NCBI RefSeq assembly: GCF_016917355.1 | Contig: NZ_CP070304.1 | Coordinates: forward strand, 744,001 to 808,000 | Reading direction: 5' to 3' | DNA from: Glaciimonas sp. PAMC28666 | GTDB lineage: Bacteria > Pseudomonadota > Gammaproteobacteria > Burkholderiales > Burkholderiaceae_D | DNA: 64,000 bases | Shown: positions 47,155-56,951 of the stretch, piece after piece | How the letters are laid out: the number at the start of each line of letters is the position of its first letter | How positions within the stretch are numbered: the stretch's first letter is position 1 | The notes under the pieces: model-generated | What the model was told of the DNA's origin: nothing | What the model saw: the letters and a program-made list of their open reading frames with translations, nothing else | Databases searched by the model: none | Position numbers and translations under genes: made by a program

Positions 47155-47750
47155 TTTGAATATATAATTGTTTCACAGTGGTTACAAACCGCTGTTGGTG
47201 TAAGAATAAAAAGACCATTCTACACAGGGGCGTCTCCACCAGCCTCGCCAATTTGCAAATTTGATGGAAAAATGTGTACGCATCAGCCCTGCGCGAGTCA
47301 AGGTCGCACCGTAGTTGTCATCGGATAACGCGCACGGATGTTGGACAGTATGTTCGGATGAATAGGATAAGTCTGATGAGAAAATCACACGTTTCAGATT
47401 GTTGAAATGTTAGTGGTTAGCTCATTGGTAGATGCAGTAAACGTAACGCCGGTTTTTGCTGAACGATAGTTTTTTTACTTACCAAGACGCTCGCCCCCAG
47501 ATTTCATGCTCGCAAGATATCATTGCGCTAAGCACGACGCTGATTCGATGCACGCTGGTTAGTTCAGCAAGCGGCGCTATTGCATTAGCGCCCCGTTGTG
47601 CCTCGCCATCGTTGCACTGGCACACTAAGGCAATTCCCTCCCCCCGAACACTCGTTCCTCGCGTACATCCCTGTATTCTGCTGCTGGAATCAATGCTTAT
47701 TTGCATGATTAGGTGGCATTAAAATGGCCTCAGGGTCACGGAGTGAAAAA
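47155..47750. promoter_or_regulatory. Divergent rluC-rne intergenic region with long rne leader
   Basis: This 596-base non-coding region separates rluC and rne. In E. coli a long rne 5' leader mediates RNase E autoregulation; the length here would allow the same. I cannot identify the E. coli hairpin elements by eye. A TATAAT-like stretch lies close to the 47154 start of rluC. Confidence 0.45.
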
Positions 47751-50700
47751 ATGAAACGCATGTTGTTTAATGCTACGCAGCAAGAAGAATTGCGCGTAGC
47801 GATCGTTGACGGGCAAAAACTCATCGACATCGATATCGAAACCACCGGACGCGAACAACGCAAGTCCAATATCTACAAAGGTGTGATTACCCGTATCGAG
47901 CCGTCGTTGGAAGCCTGCTTCGTTAATTACGGAGAAGAACGCCACGGCTTCCTGCCGTTTAAAGAAGTTGCCCGCACCTACTTTAAAGAAGGCGTCGATG
48001 TCCGCAGCGCGTCAATTAAAGAAGCGTTGCGTGAAGGCCAGGAAATCATGGTCCAGGTCGAGAAGGAAGAGCGCGGCAATAAAGGCGCCGCCCTTACCTC
48101 TTTCGTATCATTGGCTGGTCGTTACCTGGTATTGATGCCTAACAACCCTCGCGGTGGTGGTGTTTCCCGCCGTGTGGAAGGTGAAGATCGCCAGGAATTG
48201 CGCGAAACGATGGACAAACTGGATTTGCCTTCAGGCATGTCCGTAATTGCCCGCACAGCCGGTATCGGCCGCAATGTTGACGAATTGCAATGGGATTTGA
48301 ACTACCTGATGCAATTATGGCGCGCTATCGAAGGCGCTGGCACCCAAGGTAACGGCGCTTTCCTGATTTATCAGGAATCATCGCTGGTTATCCGTGCTAT
48401 TCGCGATTATTTCCAACCTGATATCGGCGAAATTCTGATCGATACCGACGAAATTCACGAGCAAGCACAACAATTCATGGCGCACGTGATGCCGGATATG
48501 GTGCACCGGGTTAAGCGTTATCACGACGATGTTCCGTTGTTCTCGCGTTTTCAGATCGAACATCAGATTGAAACTGCCTATTCCCGCACGGTTCCACTAC
48601 CGTCCGGTGGCGCGATCGTCATCGATCATACCGAAGCACTGGTTTCGGTCGACGTTAACTCCGCACGGGCAACCCGCGGCAGCGACATCGAAACAACCGC
48701 GTTTAATACCAATTGCGAAGCCGCTGAAGAAGTTGCCCGCCAATTGCGTTTGCGCGATTTGGGTGGTCTGATCGTCATCGACTTCATTGACATGGAGAAC
48801 GCGAAGAATCAACGCGAAGTTGAAACTCGCCTGAAAGACGCGCTGCGTTATGACCGTGCACGTGTACAAATGGGCAAGATTTCCCGCTTTGGCCTGATGG
48901 AGTTGTCGCGTCAGCGTCTCCGTCCGTCACTGTCCGAAGGAAGTCATGTAACTTGCCCACGCTGTAACGGCACCGGGCACATCCGCGACATCGAATCTTC
49001 CGCCTTGCAAGTCCTGCGTATCATTCAGGAAGAAGCAATGAAGGAAAATTCCGCCGCGATTCATGTCCAGGCACCGGTAGATGTCGCCGGATTCCTGCTA
49101 AACGAAAAGCGTGGCGAGATCCTGAAGATCGAAACCCGCCATCGTGTCGCCGTGATCCTCATTCCAAACAAGCATCTGGAAACGCCGCATTACAAGCTTG
49201 AGCGTTTGAAACATGACGATCCACGCCTTGAAGAGACCCAAGCCAGTTACGCCATGGCAGAACAAGCTGATACCGACATCGGTTACAGCAAGCGCCAAAA
49301 AGAAGAAGGCAAACCGCGTCAGGAAGCGGTGGTCAAAGGCATCACGCCAGACCAACCTGCACCTATCGTGGAGCGTAAGCCAATAGCTGTAGCACCTGTT
49401 GTCGCCACCGCGGCTGCGGCTGGCGAAGGTTTGCTTGCAAAGATCATGGCATTCTTCTTCAAAAAGCCAGCGTCGACAGAAGTAGCCATTGCGCCTGTCG
49501 CAACGGCAGCCAAGCCTTCCCGCGAACGCGGCAATGATCGCAATGGTCGTGGTCAGCGTGGTCGCAATCGCGGCGGTCGCAATCGTGACCGTGACGAAGA
49601 AGGCACAGAAACGCGCGAAGAAAATGCTAACAGTGCGAAAAAACCGGTAGTAGCAGAAGTGGTTGTCGCAGCTAATTCAGAAAGTAAAACGCAACAGCGA
49701 CAACCGCGCCCACCGCGTGAACCAAAAGAAGCGCGTGAGCCACGTGAGCCCCGGGAACCAAACGAAGGCCGTCAACGCGGCGAACGGACACCACGTCCGC
49801 CACGCGAAGACCGCAAAGAAGTTGCCATCGAAGTCAAGAAAGAGGAGCTGCCTCTTAACGTTGCATTGGTGGAAGCGTCGTTGGCACCTGTCGGCGTTAC
49901 GCCAGAGCAAGCTAATGATACCGAATCGCTGGACGCAGGCGCACCTCGAGTGGACGGCGAAGCGGGCGAAGGCGAAGAACCGCGTCGTCGTCGTCGTCGT
50001 GGCGGTCGTAATCGTAACCGTCGTGATCGCGATAGTACGGAGAGCGGCGTTGAAGGTAGCGAAAGCACACCAGACGGATGGGCCGATTTGGTCGAGAGCG
50101 CAGAACATGCGCCGGTCAGCCATAACGCTCCATCGGCACTTGCTTCGGAGACTCTCGTTGCCGTTGCGCCGATCCATCTGCCTGCGACTGAAAGCGTTGC
50201 CCCAATCGCGGTAATCGACACTCCCGCCGCTTTGGTGGCGGCGCCAGCGGTTTTCGTACCCTCAATAGAAACAGCAGAAACAGCAAAAACGGTAGAAACG
50301 ACTGTGTTGTCAGCGGCTATTGCCGCCCCCGCTGCTCCTCAGCAAGTTGTTGCCCTTCAGGAAGAAGCAAAGTCATCTGAACAGCTAACTGAAGTAGCGA
50401 CCGCGGCGACTCATGTCGAGCCAGTGGAAGCACTGGCAAAGGTTACACCGACTGTCCAAGCGGCTATCCAAGCGCCAGAAATTGCTGCAGTGACGGAAAA
50501 ACCAGCGTTAGCTGAAGCCACTTTCGCTGAGGCAAAGGTTGCTGAAACCAAGATTGCTGAAATCGAGGTCCCTGAAATCGTCAAGGAAACTCAGGTGATC
50601 GACGTTCCCGTGGCAGTTGAAGCCGCACCTGCGAATGGTGGTGTTATTGAAGCGCCGCATGTGATGGTACATGCGGTCAATACGGCCCAAGTCGTAACTA

Positions 50701-50975
50701 CACCGGATGCAGTGCACCACGCACCCGTAACTGCAGTAGAAACGACAGCGCCGATAGCGATATCAGCGGCCTCTTCTTCAAGCGATGACTTGCAAAGCGC
50801 TTTGGATTCCGCTGGCCTGACCTTGGCCGGAACCGATCCAGCCAAACTACTTGCGGCACAAGAAGCGGCGTCGAAAATTGTGGTTGCGCCACGTACTCCA
50901 CGTGAACGGAAACCGCGGCCAGTAATGACTGACGAGCCATTGGTGCAGATCGAAACTGAAACGAATCGGCAGTAA
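47751..50975 (+). CDS. rne: Ribonuclease E
   Basis: Essential endonuclease of mRNA decay and RNA processing, 1074 residues from the ATG at 47751 ([21 protein letters not shown]), chosen for the GGAG site eight bases upstream over an open start at 47724. The catalytic half has the S1 domain ([30 protein letters not shown]), the 5' sensor/DNase I-like part with [12 protein letters not shown] and [10 protein letters not shown], and the zinc-link CPRCNGTGH joining subunits. The C-terminal half (about 560-1074) is disordered: Arg-rich RNA-binding segments ([39 protein letters not shown]), a Pro/Glu/Arg segment, then a long Ala/Val/Glu tail with short internal repeats. Partner-binding microdomains of the degradosome cannot be assigned. 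Confidence 0.97.
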   Translation: MKRMLFNATQQEELRVAIVDGQKLIDIDIETTGREQRKSNIYKGVITRIEPSLEACFVNYGEERHGFLPFKEVARTYFKEGVDVRSASIKEALREGQEIMVQVEKEERGNKGAALTSFVSLAGRYLVLMPNNPRGGGVSRRVEGEDRQELRETMDKLDLPSGMSVIARTAGIGRNVDELQWDLNYLMQLWRAIEGAGTQGNGAFLIYQESSLVIRAIRDYFQPDIGEILIDTDEIHEQAQQFMAHVMPDMVHRVKRYHDDVPLFSRFQIEHQIETAYSRTVPLPSGGAIVIDHTEALVSVDVNSARATRGSDIETTAFNTNCEAAEEVARQLRLRDLGGLIVIDFIDMENAKNQREVETRLKDALRYDRARVQMGKISRFGLMELSRQRLRPSLSEGSHVTCPRCNGTGHIRDIESSALQVLRIIQEEAMKENSAAIHVQAPVDVAGFLLNEKRGEILKIETRHRVAVILIPNKHLETPHYKLERLKHDDPRLEETQASYAMAEQADTDIGYSKRQKEEGKPRQEAVVKGITPDQPAPIVERKPIAVAPVVATAAAAGEGLLAKIMAFFFKKPASTEVAIAPVATAAKPSRERGNDRNGRGQRGRNRGGRNRDRDEEGTETREENANSAKKPVVAEVVVAANSESKTQQRQPRPPREPKEAREPREPREPNEGRQRGERTPRPPREDRKEVAIEVKKEELPLNVALVEASLAPVGVTPEQANDTESLDAGAPRVDGEAGEGEEPRRRRRRGGRNRNRRDRDSTESGVEGSESTPDGWADLVESAEHAPVSHNAPSALASETLVAVAPIHLPATESVAPIAVIDTPAALVAAPAVFVPSIETAETAKTVETTVLSAAIAAPAAPQQVVALQEEAKSSEQLTEVATAATHVEPVEALAKVTPTVQAAIQAPEIAAVTEKPALAEATFAEAKVAETKIAEIEVPEIVKETQVIDVPVAVEAAPANGGVIEAPHVMVHAVNTAQVVTTPDAVHHAPVTAVETTAPIAISAASSSSDDLQSALDSAGLTLAGTDPAKLLAAQEAASKIVVAPRTPRERKPRPVMTDEPLVQIETETNRQ

Positions 50976-51031
50976 CGGTTCACCATGCCACTTAATGAGT
51001 GGGACGGGTAGGAAAAGTAAAACCGAAGTTA

Positions 51032-51116
51032 GGAAAGCGGCTCCGTTGGCCGCTTCCTGACTGGAAAATTTTTTCTTACCGGCAGGAAAAAAAGGGAGTT
51101 TTTAACTCTCTTTTTT
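51032..51116 (+). terminator. Two consecutive terminators after rne
   Basis: First hairpin: AGGAA-GCGGC (51031-51041) with GCCGC-TTCCT (51049-51058), one bulged A. Second: AAAGGGAGTT (51091-51100) with AACTCTCTTT (51104-51113), one wobble, and a T run to 51116. The second is a standard rho-independent terminator. The remaining 290 bases before moaA show no gene. Confidence 0.8.
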
Positions 51117-51409
51117 AACGTCAAAAATTTCGCCTGCAAAACCAATAATTGGCTAACGTGGTATCTTCCTTACCGTATGTTGCTACCGTATGCCGTTATC
51201 GTATTATCGTCGCACTTTTTTAGACGATAATAGACTTCATGCGAACTTCACATTTCGCTATGATTCGCATTCAGGTGCTAGGCTAATCCCGTAGATAAAT
51301 CGCAAGGCCCGAGTTCTCTTGATGCCGGTATGCTGTTTGCAGGACGTAACTGAACAATCATAAAAAAAAATTAATTCGACAAGACATTTAGAAATTTCAG
51401 ATAGACAAT

Positions 51410-52516
51410 ATGACTAAAAAAGTCATTCCACTGATTGATCATCGGCTGCTCGCACCTGTGTTTCCGACCACACTGGAATCCCCCACCGGACTTATCACGG
51501 ATGCATCAGGCCGACCATTACACGATCTGAGGATTTCAGTCACGGATCGCTGCAACTTTCGTTGCGTCTATTGCATGCCACGCGCAGTGTTTGACAAAAA
51601 TTACGCATTTCTGCCGCATACGGCTTTGTTATCGTTTGAAGAAATAACACGTCTGGCGAAAATTTTTGTGGCCCACGGCGTGAAGAAAATTCGATTGACT
51701 GGCGGCGAGCCGCTTTTGCGCAAACATATCGAAAAGCTCATAGAGCAGCTGAGCGCCTTGAGAACCCCGGACGGACAAGATATTGATTTGACATTAACTA
51801 CCAACGGTTCCTTGTTGGCAAAAAAGGCGCAATCGCTAAAAGATGCAGGCTTAAATCGCGTGACCGTCTCTCTGGATGCCATAGACGAAAATATCTTTAA
51901 ACAGATGAACGATGCCGACTTCCCGGTGGCGGACGTGCTGCACGGCCTTGATGTGGCTCATCAGGTAGGTTTGGGCCCAATCAAGGTCAACATGGTGGTT
52001 AAGCGCGGCGTCAACGATCAGGAAATACTGCCGATGGCGCGCTACTTCAAGACATCGCCATTTATTTTGCGTTTCATCGAATATATGGATGTTGGTGCAT
52101 CCAATGGTTGGAAAATGGACGAGGTTGTTCCGTCATCCGAAGTGGTCCAGCGCATCCGGAATGTCTTTCCGATGTCGCCTTTGATGGCAAATTATGCAGG
52201 AGAAACCGCACAACGCTGGCATTACGATGACGGCGGTGAGATCGGTTTGATTTCCAGTGTCACGCAAGCCTTTTGCAGCGATTGCAGTCGCGCTCGGCTT
52301 TCAACCGAGGGCAAGTTATACACCTGCCTGTTTGCCAGCGAAGGCCATGATTTACGCGCCCTCTTACGCGGTAATGGCAGCGATGCGGAAATCTCGACCA
52401 TCGTCGGACAATTATGGCGCGTGCGCGATGATCGCTACTCCGAGTTGCGAACGCTCAACACAGATGGCTTGACGCCAACCAGAAAAAAAGTCGAAATGTC
52501 TTATATCGGGGGATGA
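51410..52516 (+). CDS. moaA: GTP 3',8-cyclase MoaA
   Basis: Radical-SAM enzyme for the first step of molybdenum cofactor synthesis, 368 residues. N-terminal 4Fe-4S ligands are C48, C52 and C55 in [33 protein letters not shown] and SLDAI follow in the barrel. The second cluster motif is [22 protein letters not shown], and the functional Gly-Gly C terminus is present (MSYIGG). It leads moaA-mobA-moeA, 434 bases downstream of rne. Residues 1-30 are a longer N-terminal lead than in E. coli. Confidence 0.97.
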   Translation: MTKKVIPLIDHRLLAPVFPTTLESPTGLITDASGRPLHDLRISVTDRCNFRCVYCMPRAVFDKNYAFLPHTALLSFEEITRLAKIFVAHGVKKIRLTGGEPLLRKHIEKLIEQLSALRTPDGQDIDLTLTTNGSLLAKKAQSLKDAGLNRVTVSLDAIDENIFKQMNDADFPVADVLHGLDVAHQVGLGPIKVNMVVKRGVNDQEILPMARYFKTSPFILRFIEYMDVGASNGWKMDEVVPSSEVVQRIRNVFPMSPLMANYAGETAQRWHYDDGGEIGLISSVTQAFCSDCSRARLSTEGKLYTCLFASEGHDLRALLRGNGSDAEISTIVGQLWRVRDDRYSELRTLNTDGLTPTRKKVEMSYIGG

Positions 52517-52638
52517 TTATTTTTCGCTCATGGCCGGCTATTTCGTGCACTCGACCCTATACCTGACAGCGCTTTTTGAACAAAAAAATTAAACTGCGAA
52601 TACATTATCCTTAAATTGTCCACCATCCTCACTCCCTT

Positions 52639-53334
52639 ATGCATACCAATCAAATCACAGGTTTGATCCTCGCCGGTGGACGAGGAAGCCGTATGGGTGG
52701 AACCGATAAAGGTTTGCAGGCGCTCAATGGTGTCGCCATGGTGGTCCACGTAATGGCAATATTAGCGCCGCAAGTAGGGTCGCTGATGATCAATGCGAAT
52801 CGCAATCTGGACGCCTACAGGTCCTTCGGCGTACCGGTCTGGGCGGATGCAAACGATGCGTTTGCTGGGCCATTGGCGGGCCTGCAGGCAGGACTAAAAC
52901 ATTGCCCAACTCCCTTTTTGGTCACAGCGCCGTGCGATTCGCCATTCTTGCCGCACGACCTGGTGGTAAAGTTGGCTGCTGCATTAGAAAGCGCTGAGGC
53001 GGATATCGCTGTGGCAGCCATAGCTGTGGCAGCCATCGCTGTGGCAGCCATCGCTGTGGCAGACTCCGCTGTGGCGGCAACAGCCAACACTGCCTTAAAT
53101 GGTAACGAAACGGCCGCAACCGGGACCATTCAAACGCAGCCGGTTTTTATGTTGCTGAGAACCACGCTCATTGCAGATTTAACGACATATTTAAACGAAG
53201 GCGGCCGCAAAATGGAGACTTGGTATAAGCGACACCATTACACAGAAGTCCTGTTTCCCGATGCGCTGGCATTTCGCAATATCAATACGCCCGATGAATT
53301 ACGTGAAGCAGATAACCCAGATCACAACCAATGA
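52639..53334 (+). CDS. mobA: Molybdenum cofactor guanylyltransferase MobA, with repeat insertion
   Basis: Attaches GMP to molybdopterin to give the MGD cofactor, 231 residues. The nucleotide-binding N terminus is LILAGGRGSRMGGTDKGLQ (residues 9-27), then INANRN, DAFAGPLAGLQAGL and the metal Asp in TAPCDSPFLP. After ALESAEADIAV the normal short loop is replaced by about 35 residues of VAAIA repeats and Ala/Thr-rich sequence, encoded by a 15-bp tandem array; the fold resumes at QPVFMLLRTTLIADL. The gene ends in an ATGA overlap with moeA. Whether the inserted loop is tolerated is not proven but the frame is intact. Confidence 0.94.
   Translation: MHTNQITGLILAGGRGSRMGGTDKGLQALNGVAMVVHVMAILAPQVGSLMINANRNLDAYRSFGVPVWADANDAFAGPLAGLQAGLKHCPTPFLVTAPCDSPFLPHDLVVKLAAALESAEADIAVAAIAVAAIAVAAIAVADSAVAATANTALNGNETAATGTIQTQPVFMLLRTTLIADLTTYLNEGGRKMETWYKRHHYTEVLFPDALAFRNINTPDELREADNPDHNQ
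53011..53085. repeat. 15-bp tandem repeat, five copies, inside mobA
   Basis: Units of GTGGCAGCCATCGCT at 53011-53025, 53026-53040, 53041-53055, then a diverged copy 53056-53070 and a more diverged one 53071-53085. In frame they encode Val-Ala-Ala-Ile-Ala. Confidence 0.95.
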
Positions 53335-54713
53335 CCAAGTATTCCAATTCGGCGGTTCAGTTCCCGTCAAGCACATCGCCATCGTCCCTGAGCGCTGCGA
53401 TCAGTTGCGTTTCGGATTACGATTCCGACGCCCTGCCAGTAAGTCATGCGCAGGCGATTATCCGCCATTGCATTACCCCAATTCATGCAATAGAAAAGGT
53501 CGCCATCCGCAGCGCGCTGGATCGCGTGTTGGCAATCGATATTATTTCACCAATCAACGTTCCTGCCTACGATAATTCAGCAATGGACGGGTACGCATTT
53601 CATAGTGAAAGCTTAGTCACCGAAGGCGATACGACGCTCGACGTCATCGGCACGTCGCATGCCGGACGCGCCTTTGAAGGACCCGTTGGGTCAGGCCAGG
53701 CGATACGGATCATGACCGGAGCACCGATGCCTTCCGGCCTTGATACGGTGATTCCGCAAGAGTTCGTCAGCGCCTTCGACGGCAACCCGGCGGAATCGAA
53801 TAGTCCGAACATTCCCCCCCTCCCGACTCGCTCCACCCCGTTTATCACCATCGCTTCAGGCGCAGTAAAAGCTGGCGCAAATCGCCGTCTGGCCGGCGAG
53901 GATTTGCAAACCGGCGCCATCGCACTAAAAAAAGGGCGAATTTTGCGCCCTGCGGATCTGGGACTATTAGCCTCGTTGGGGTTCGCCGAAGTTCCGGTGC
54001 AACGGCGGTTACGCGTCGCTTTTTTTTCTACAGGCGACGAATTGCGCTCCGTGGGCGAAGTGCTTGATTCCGGCTGTGTGTATGACTCGAATCGCTACAC
54101 GCTATACGGCATGTTGCAGCGACTCGGCTGCGAAATCATCGACCTGGGCGTGGTTGCTGACGACCCTGTCGCGCTGGAAATCGCATTTAAAAGTGCGGCC
54201 GAAAATGCCGATGCCATTATCACTTCCGGCGGCGTATCTGTCGGGGATGCTGACCATACCCGGCGGATGATGGCGCAATTAGGCGAAGTAGCATTTTGGA
54301 AGCTCGGCATGCGCCCCGGACGTCCTCTCGCGTTTGGGACAATTAACAGCTCCGGCAAGCCAGCCGTATTCTTTGGACTTCCCGGTAATCCGGTAGCCGT
54401 CATGGTGTCGTTTTATTTCTTTGCGCGTGACGCACTTTTACACATGATGGGGGCGCAGTCGGCACCTCTTCCCCTCATGCAAGTAAGCTCTGCAGCGATC
54501 ATTCGGAAGAAGCCTGGACGCACCGAGTATCAACGCGGCATTCTGGTGCGTCAGGATAATGGCGCATGGTCAGTTCGACCAACCGGGGCGCAAGGTTCAG
54601 GCATCCTGCGCTCAATGACTGAAGCCAATTGCATGATCGTTCTGGCGCACGAACAAACAGACGTTGCAATAGGCGATCAAGTTGAGGTGATTCTGTTTGA
54701 TGGTCTGATTTAA
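53331..54713 (+). CDS. moeA: Molybdopterin molybdenumtransferase MoeA
   Basis: Inserts molybdate into adenylylated molybdopterin, 460 residues. Markers are AYDNSAMDGYAFH in domain I, AIRIMTGAPMPSGLDTVIPQE, RLAGEDLQTGAIALKKGRILRPADLGLLASLG, the MoCF fold motifs FFSTGDELRSVGEVLDSGCVYDSNRY and ITSGGVSVGDADHTRRMM, and GLPGNPVAVMVSFYFF. The first 45 residues are Ser-rich and unconserved, and about 20 extra residues (NPAESNSPNIPPLPTRST) interrupt the domain after the VIPQE segment. It follows mobA with a four-base overlap. Confidence 0.96.
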   Translation: MTKYSNSAVQFPSSTSPSSLSAAISCVSDYDSDALPVSHAQAIIRHCITPIHAIEKVAIRSALDRVLAIDIISPINVPAYDNSAMDGYAFHSESLVTEGDTTLDVIGTSHAGRAFEGPVGSGQAIRIMTGAPMPSGLDTVIPQEFVSAFDGNPAESNSPNIPPLPTRSTPFITIASGAVKAGANRRLAGEDLQTGAIALKKGRILRPADLGLLASLGFAEVPVQRRLRVAFFSTGDELRSVGEVLDSGCVYDSNRYTLYGMLQRLGCEIIDLGVVADDPVALEIAFKSAAENADAIITSGGVSVGDADHTRRMMAQLGEVAFWKLGMRPGRPLAFGTINSSGKPAVFFGLPGNPVAVMVSFYFFARDALLHMMGAQSAPLPLMQVSSAAIIRKKPGRTEYQRGILVRQDNGAWSVRPTGAQGSGILRSMTEANCMIVLAHEQTDVAIGDQVEVILFDGLI

Positions 54714-54899
54714 ACAGAATTTGCACGAATCCGCCGCTGCAGGATTATGCTTTCTAGTCACCTTCTTGTCACCACCGCCACCTGATAAGCGTAAGTTCTA
54801 CTTAGGCAGGGTCGGCAAGCTCGCTGTCAGGCCTATTTTGTCCAGGCCCGGTGAAGATGATCTCCGCGCCATGTTTATTAAAAAGCAGATTAATGCATA

Positions 54900-56390
54900 T
54901 CAAAGCAAATCGCGTTGACTTTCTTCATCCTGCAATTGCTCCGCTGCCTTACCCAGCACCAATTGCGCTGCCTCGCTCGGTAACGCTTCGACTGACTTTA
55001 ACTTACGTGCCATTTGTCGACTACGAACCTCAGCCTGATCAATATTTTTTGCAGCCCGCTCCAGCGTTAACTTGGTCGCTGCCAGAACATCCCCAAACTT
55101 GGTAAATTCAGTTTTTACCGCGCCCAGCACCTGCCAGACTTCCGACGAACGTTTCTCCAGCGCCAGTGTTCTGAAACCCATTTGCAAGCTATTTAATAGT
55201 GCGGATAAAGTCGATGGACCAGCGATGCTAATCCGATGGAGACGCTGCAAATCATCGGCCAGACCAGGACGTCTCATGACTTCCGCGTACAAACCTTCGG
55301 TCGGCAAAAAGAGAATCGCAAAATCGGTAGTAAGCGGCGGGGACAAATATTTTTCCGCGATCGTTTTCGCTTCGCCGCGCACCACCCGCTCCAACTCGCG
55401 ACCTGCCAAGGCAACTCCGTCGGCATCCGCCCGATCGGCAGCTTCCGACAGTCGTTCGTATTGCTCTTTCGGAAACTTCGCGTCGATTGGCATCCACACC
55501 GGGGTATTGCCGTCATCGTTACCGGGCAACTTAATCGCAAACTCTACCCGCTCTCCGGTTCCGGGCACGGTCTCAACGTTTTTCGCATATTGCTCCGGGG
55601 TTAAGACTTGCTCCAGCAACATTTCAAGTTGCACCTCGCCCCAGGTTCCACGCGTTTTAACGTTAGTCAGCACCCGCTTCAAATCGCCGACGCCAATCGC
55701 CAACTGCTGCATCTCGCCTAAACCTTGATGGACTTTTTCCAGCCGGTCGGAGACGATCTGAAACGATTCGCCCAAGCGCTTTTCTAGCGTTGCGTGGAGT
55801 TTTTCATCCACCGTTTTACGCATTTCTTCAAGGCGCAAACCGTTGTCATTCTGCAGGTCCTTGATTTTTGCCTCTAGCGTTGTCCGAATTTCCGTCATCC
55901 GTTGCGCGTTTGACTCGGTCAGCGTTGCCAAGGTCTGATTGAGGGTATCGCCAAACCGCTGTAAAGAAAGTGCCTGCTCTTCACGACTGGTCTGCGCCTG
56001 TTGATTCATTGCCAGGCGCATGCTGTCGAGTTGCTGGGCATTGGTTTCGTTGAGGCGCACGAGTTGTTGGGCAAAGGCATCGATCTGACTATTTTGCAGC
56101 GTCGCGACGCTCGTCATCTGGGCCAGCACAGTCTGTTGCAATTGCCCAAAACTCGCACCGATTTCCTGGCGTGTACTCTGCCCGCTACTCTGTACCTGAT
56201 CGCGCAATTCGCGTTCATTCCGCTCCGCGATATCTTGCTGGCGCCGCAACAGATCGTCTTTTAGCTGCGTCCATAGTGTCTGCTGCACGTCACCCTTTTC
56301 AGCGCGTCCGTTACGCCACAGACCAATCACTTGGAGTACGATAATGATGGCGGCAATAATTAGCAAAACAAATAACTCGGTTAACGTCAT
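54900..56390 (-). CDS. rmuC: DNA recombination protein RmuC
   Basis: A 496-residue protein that limits DNA inversion at short inverted repeats in E. coli. One N-terminal membrane segment (residues 5-25, LFVLLIIAAIIIVLQVIGLW) anchors a long coiled coil (about 35-210), followed by the RmuC nuclease-like domain: LKRVLTNVKTRGTWGEVQLEMLLEQVLTPEQYAKNV, MPIDAKFPKEQYERL and FAILFLPTEGLYAEVMR. The extreme C terminus continues as helix. It is downstream of the globin gene, from which a terminator separates it. The 186-base gap to moeA (convergent) shows no gene. Confidence 0.95.
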   Translation of the reverse strand: MTLTELFVLLIIAAIIIVLQVIGLWRNGRAEKGDVQQTLWTQLKDDLLRRQQDIAERNERELRDQVQSSGQSTRQEIGASFGQLQQTVLAQMTSVATLQNSQIDAFAQQLVRLNETNAQQLDSMRLAMNQQAQTSREEQALSLQRFGDTLNQTLATLTESNAQRMTEIRTTLEAKIKDLQNDNGLRLEEMRKTVDEKLHATLEKRLGESFQIVSDRLEKVHQGLGEMQQLAIGVGDLKRVLTNVKTRGTWGEVQLEMLLEQVLTPEQYAKNVETVPGTGERVEFAIKLPGNDDGNTPVWMPIDAKFPKEQYERLSEAADRADADGVALAGRELERVVRGEAKTIAEKYLSPPLTTDFAILFLPTEGLYAEVMRRPGLADDLQRLHRISIAGPSTLSALLNSLQMGFRTLALEKRSSEVWQVLGAVKTEFTKFGDVLAATKLTLERAAKNIDQAEVRSRQMARKLKSVEALPSEAAQLVLGKAAEQLQDEESQRDLL

Positions 56391-56401
56391 GATGTCAGAT
56401 C

Positions 56402-56427
56402 AAAAAAAGGGGTTGCATCGGCAACCC
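56402..56427 (-). terminator. Rho-independent terminator between globin gene and rmuC
   Basis: GGGTTGC (56410-56416) pairs with GCAACCC (56421-56427) around four bases; on the leftward strand the stem is followed by C and seven T. It ends 12 bases before the rmuC start codon, so rmuC would need an internal or readthrough promoter. Confidence 0.88.
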
Positions 56428-56452
56428 AGTAAAATAAAATAGTGCGAGCGGT

Positions 56453-56887
56453 CTAGACTGGCGTATCGACCTTATCGGCTTTATTCCGCATCCAGTCAGC
56501 AGTATCGAAGAAGGACAGCATCAAGCGTTCCTGCAGTTTCTCTTCCAATCCGACATCCTGCATCGCCAGCGCCATGCAGCGCAACCACTGATCCCGCTCC
56601 GGCGTAGAAATCGCATACGGCAGGTGCCGCGCCCGTAAGCGTGGATGGCCAAACCGCTCAACAAACAAATCCGGCCCTCCGCTCCAGCCGGACAAAAACC
56701 AATAAAACTTGTCTCGCGACCCATCTAGAGAAGTCGGATGCAATACCCGCACATTGGAAAACGCAGGCTCCAGGTCCATCAAGTCGTAAAACCGATCGAC
56801 CAATTCCCGCAAACGCCCAGCGCCACCAATCAATTCAAAGATAGACGGCGGCGTCAGTTCAGGAGAAGAATTATTTTCAATATTCAT
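56453..56887 (-). CDS. Group II truncated haemoglobin
   Basis: A 144-residue trHbO-type globin of the 2-on-2 fold, possibly for oxygen, NO or peroxide chemistry. Key positions visible: Phe32-Tyr33 at B9/B10 (DRFYDLM), proximal His88 in RARHLPYAI, and Trp101 at G8 (RDQWLRCMALAM), all diagnostic of group II. FYWFLSGWSGGPDLFVERFGHP is the usual E-F segment. It starts 64 bases downstream of the permease gene. Confidence 0.94.
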   Translation of the reverse strand: MNIENNSSPELTPPSIFELIGGAGRLRELVDRFYDLMDLEPAFSNVRVLHPTSLDGSRDKFYWFLSGWSGGPDLFVERFGHPRLRARHLPYAISTPERDQWLRCMALAMQDVGLEEKLQERLMLSFFDTADWMRNKADKVDTPV

Positions 56888-56951
56888 AGACCCGAATAAT
56901 AACGCAACCCAAGCGCCAGTTGCAGCAGCATTTCAAGTTGCGACTCACCAT

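Noticed and set aside
47411-47437. A tRNA D-arm-like stretch (TAGCTCATTGGTAGA) upstream of rne.
   Set aside because: No acceptor, anticodon or T arm can be built around it.
49663-50214. Overlapping open frames, both strands, in the Arg-rich half of rne.
   Set aside because: They follow from the low-complexity coding sequence of rne; none has a start site or a recognisable family.
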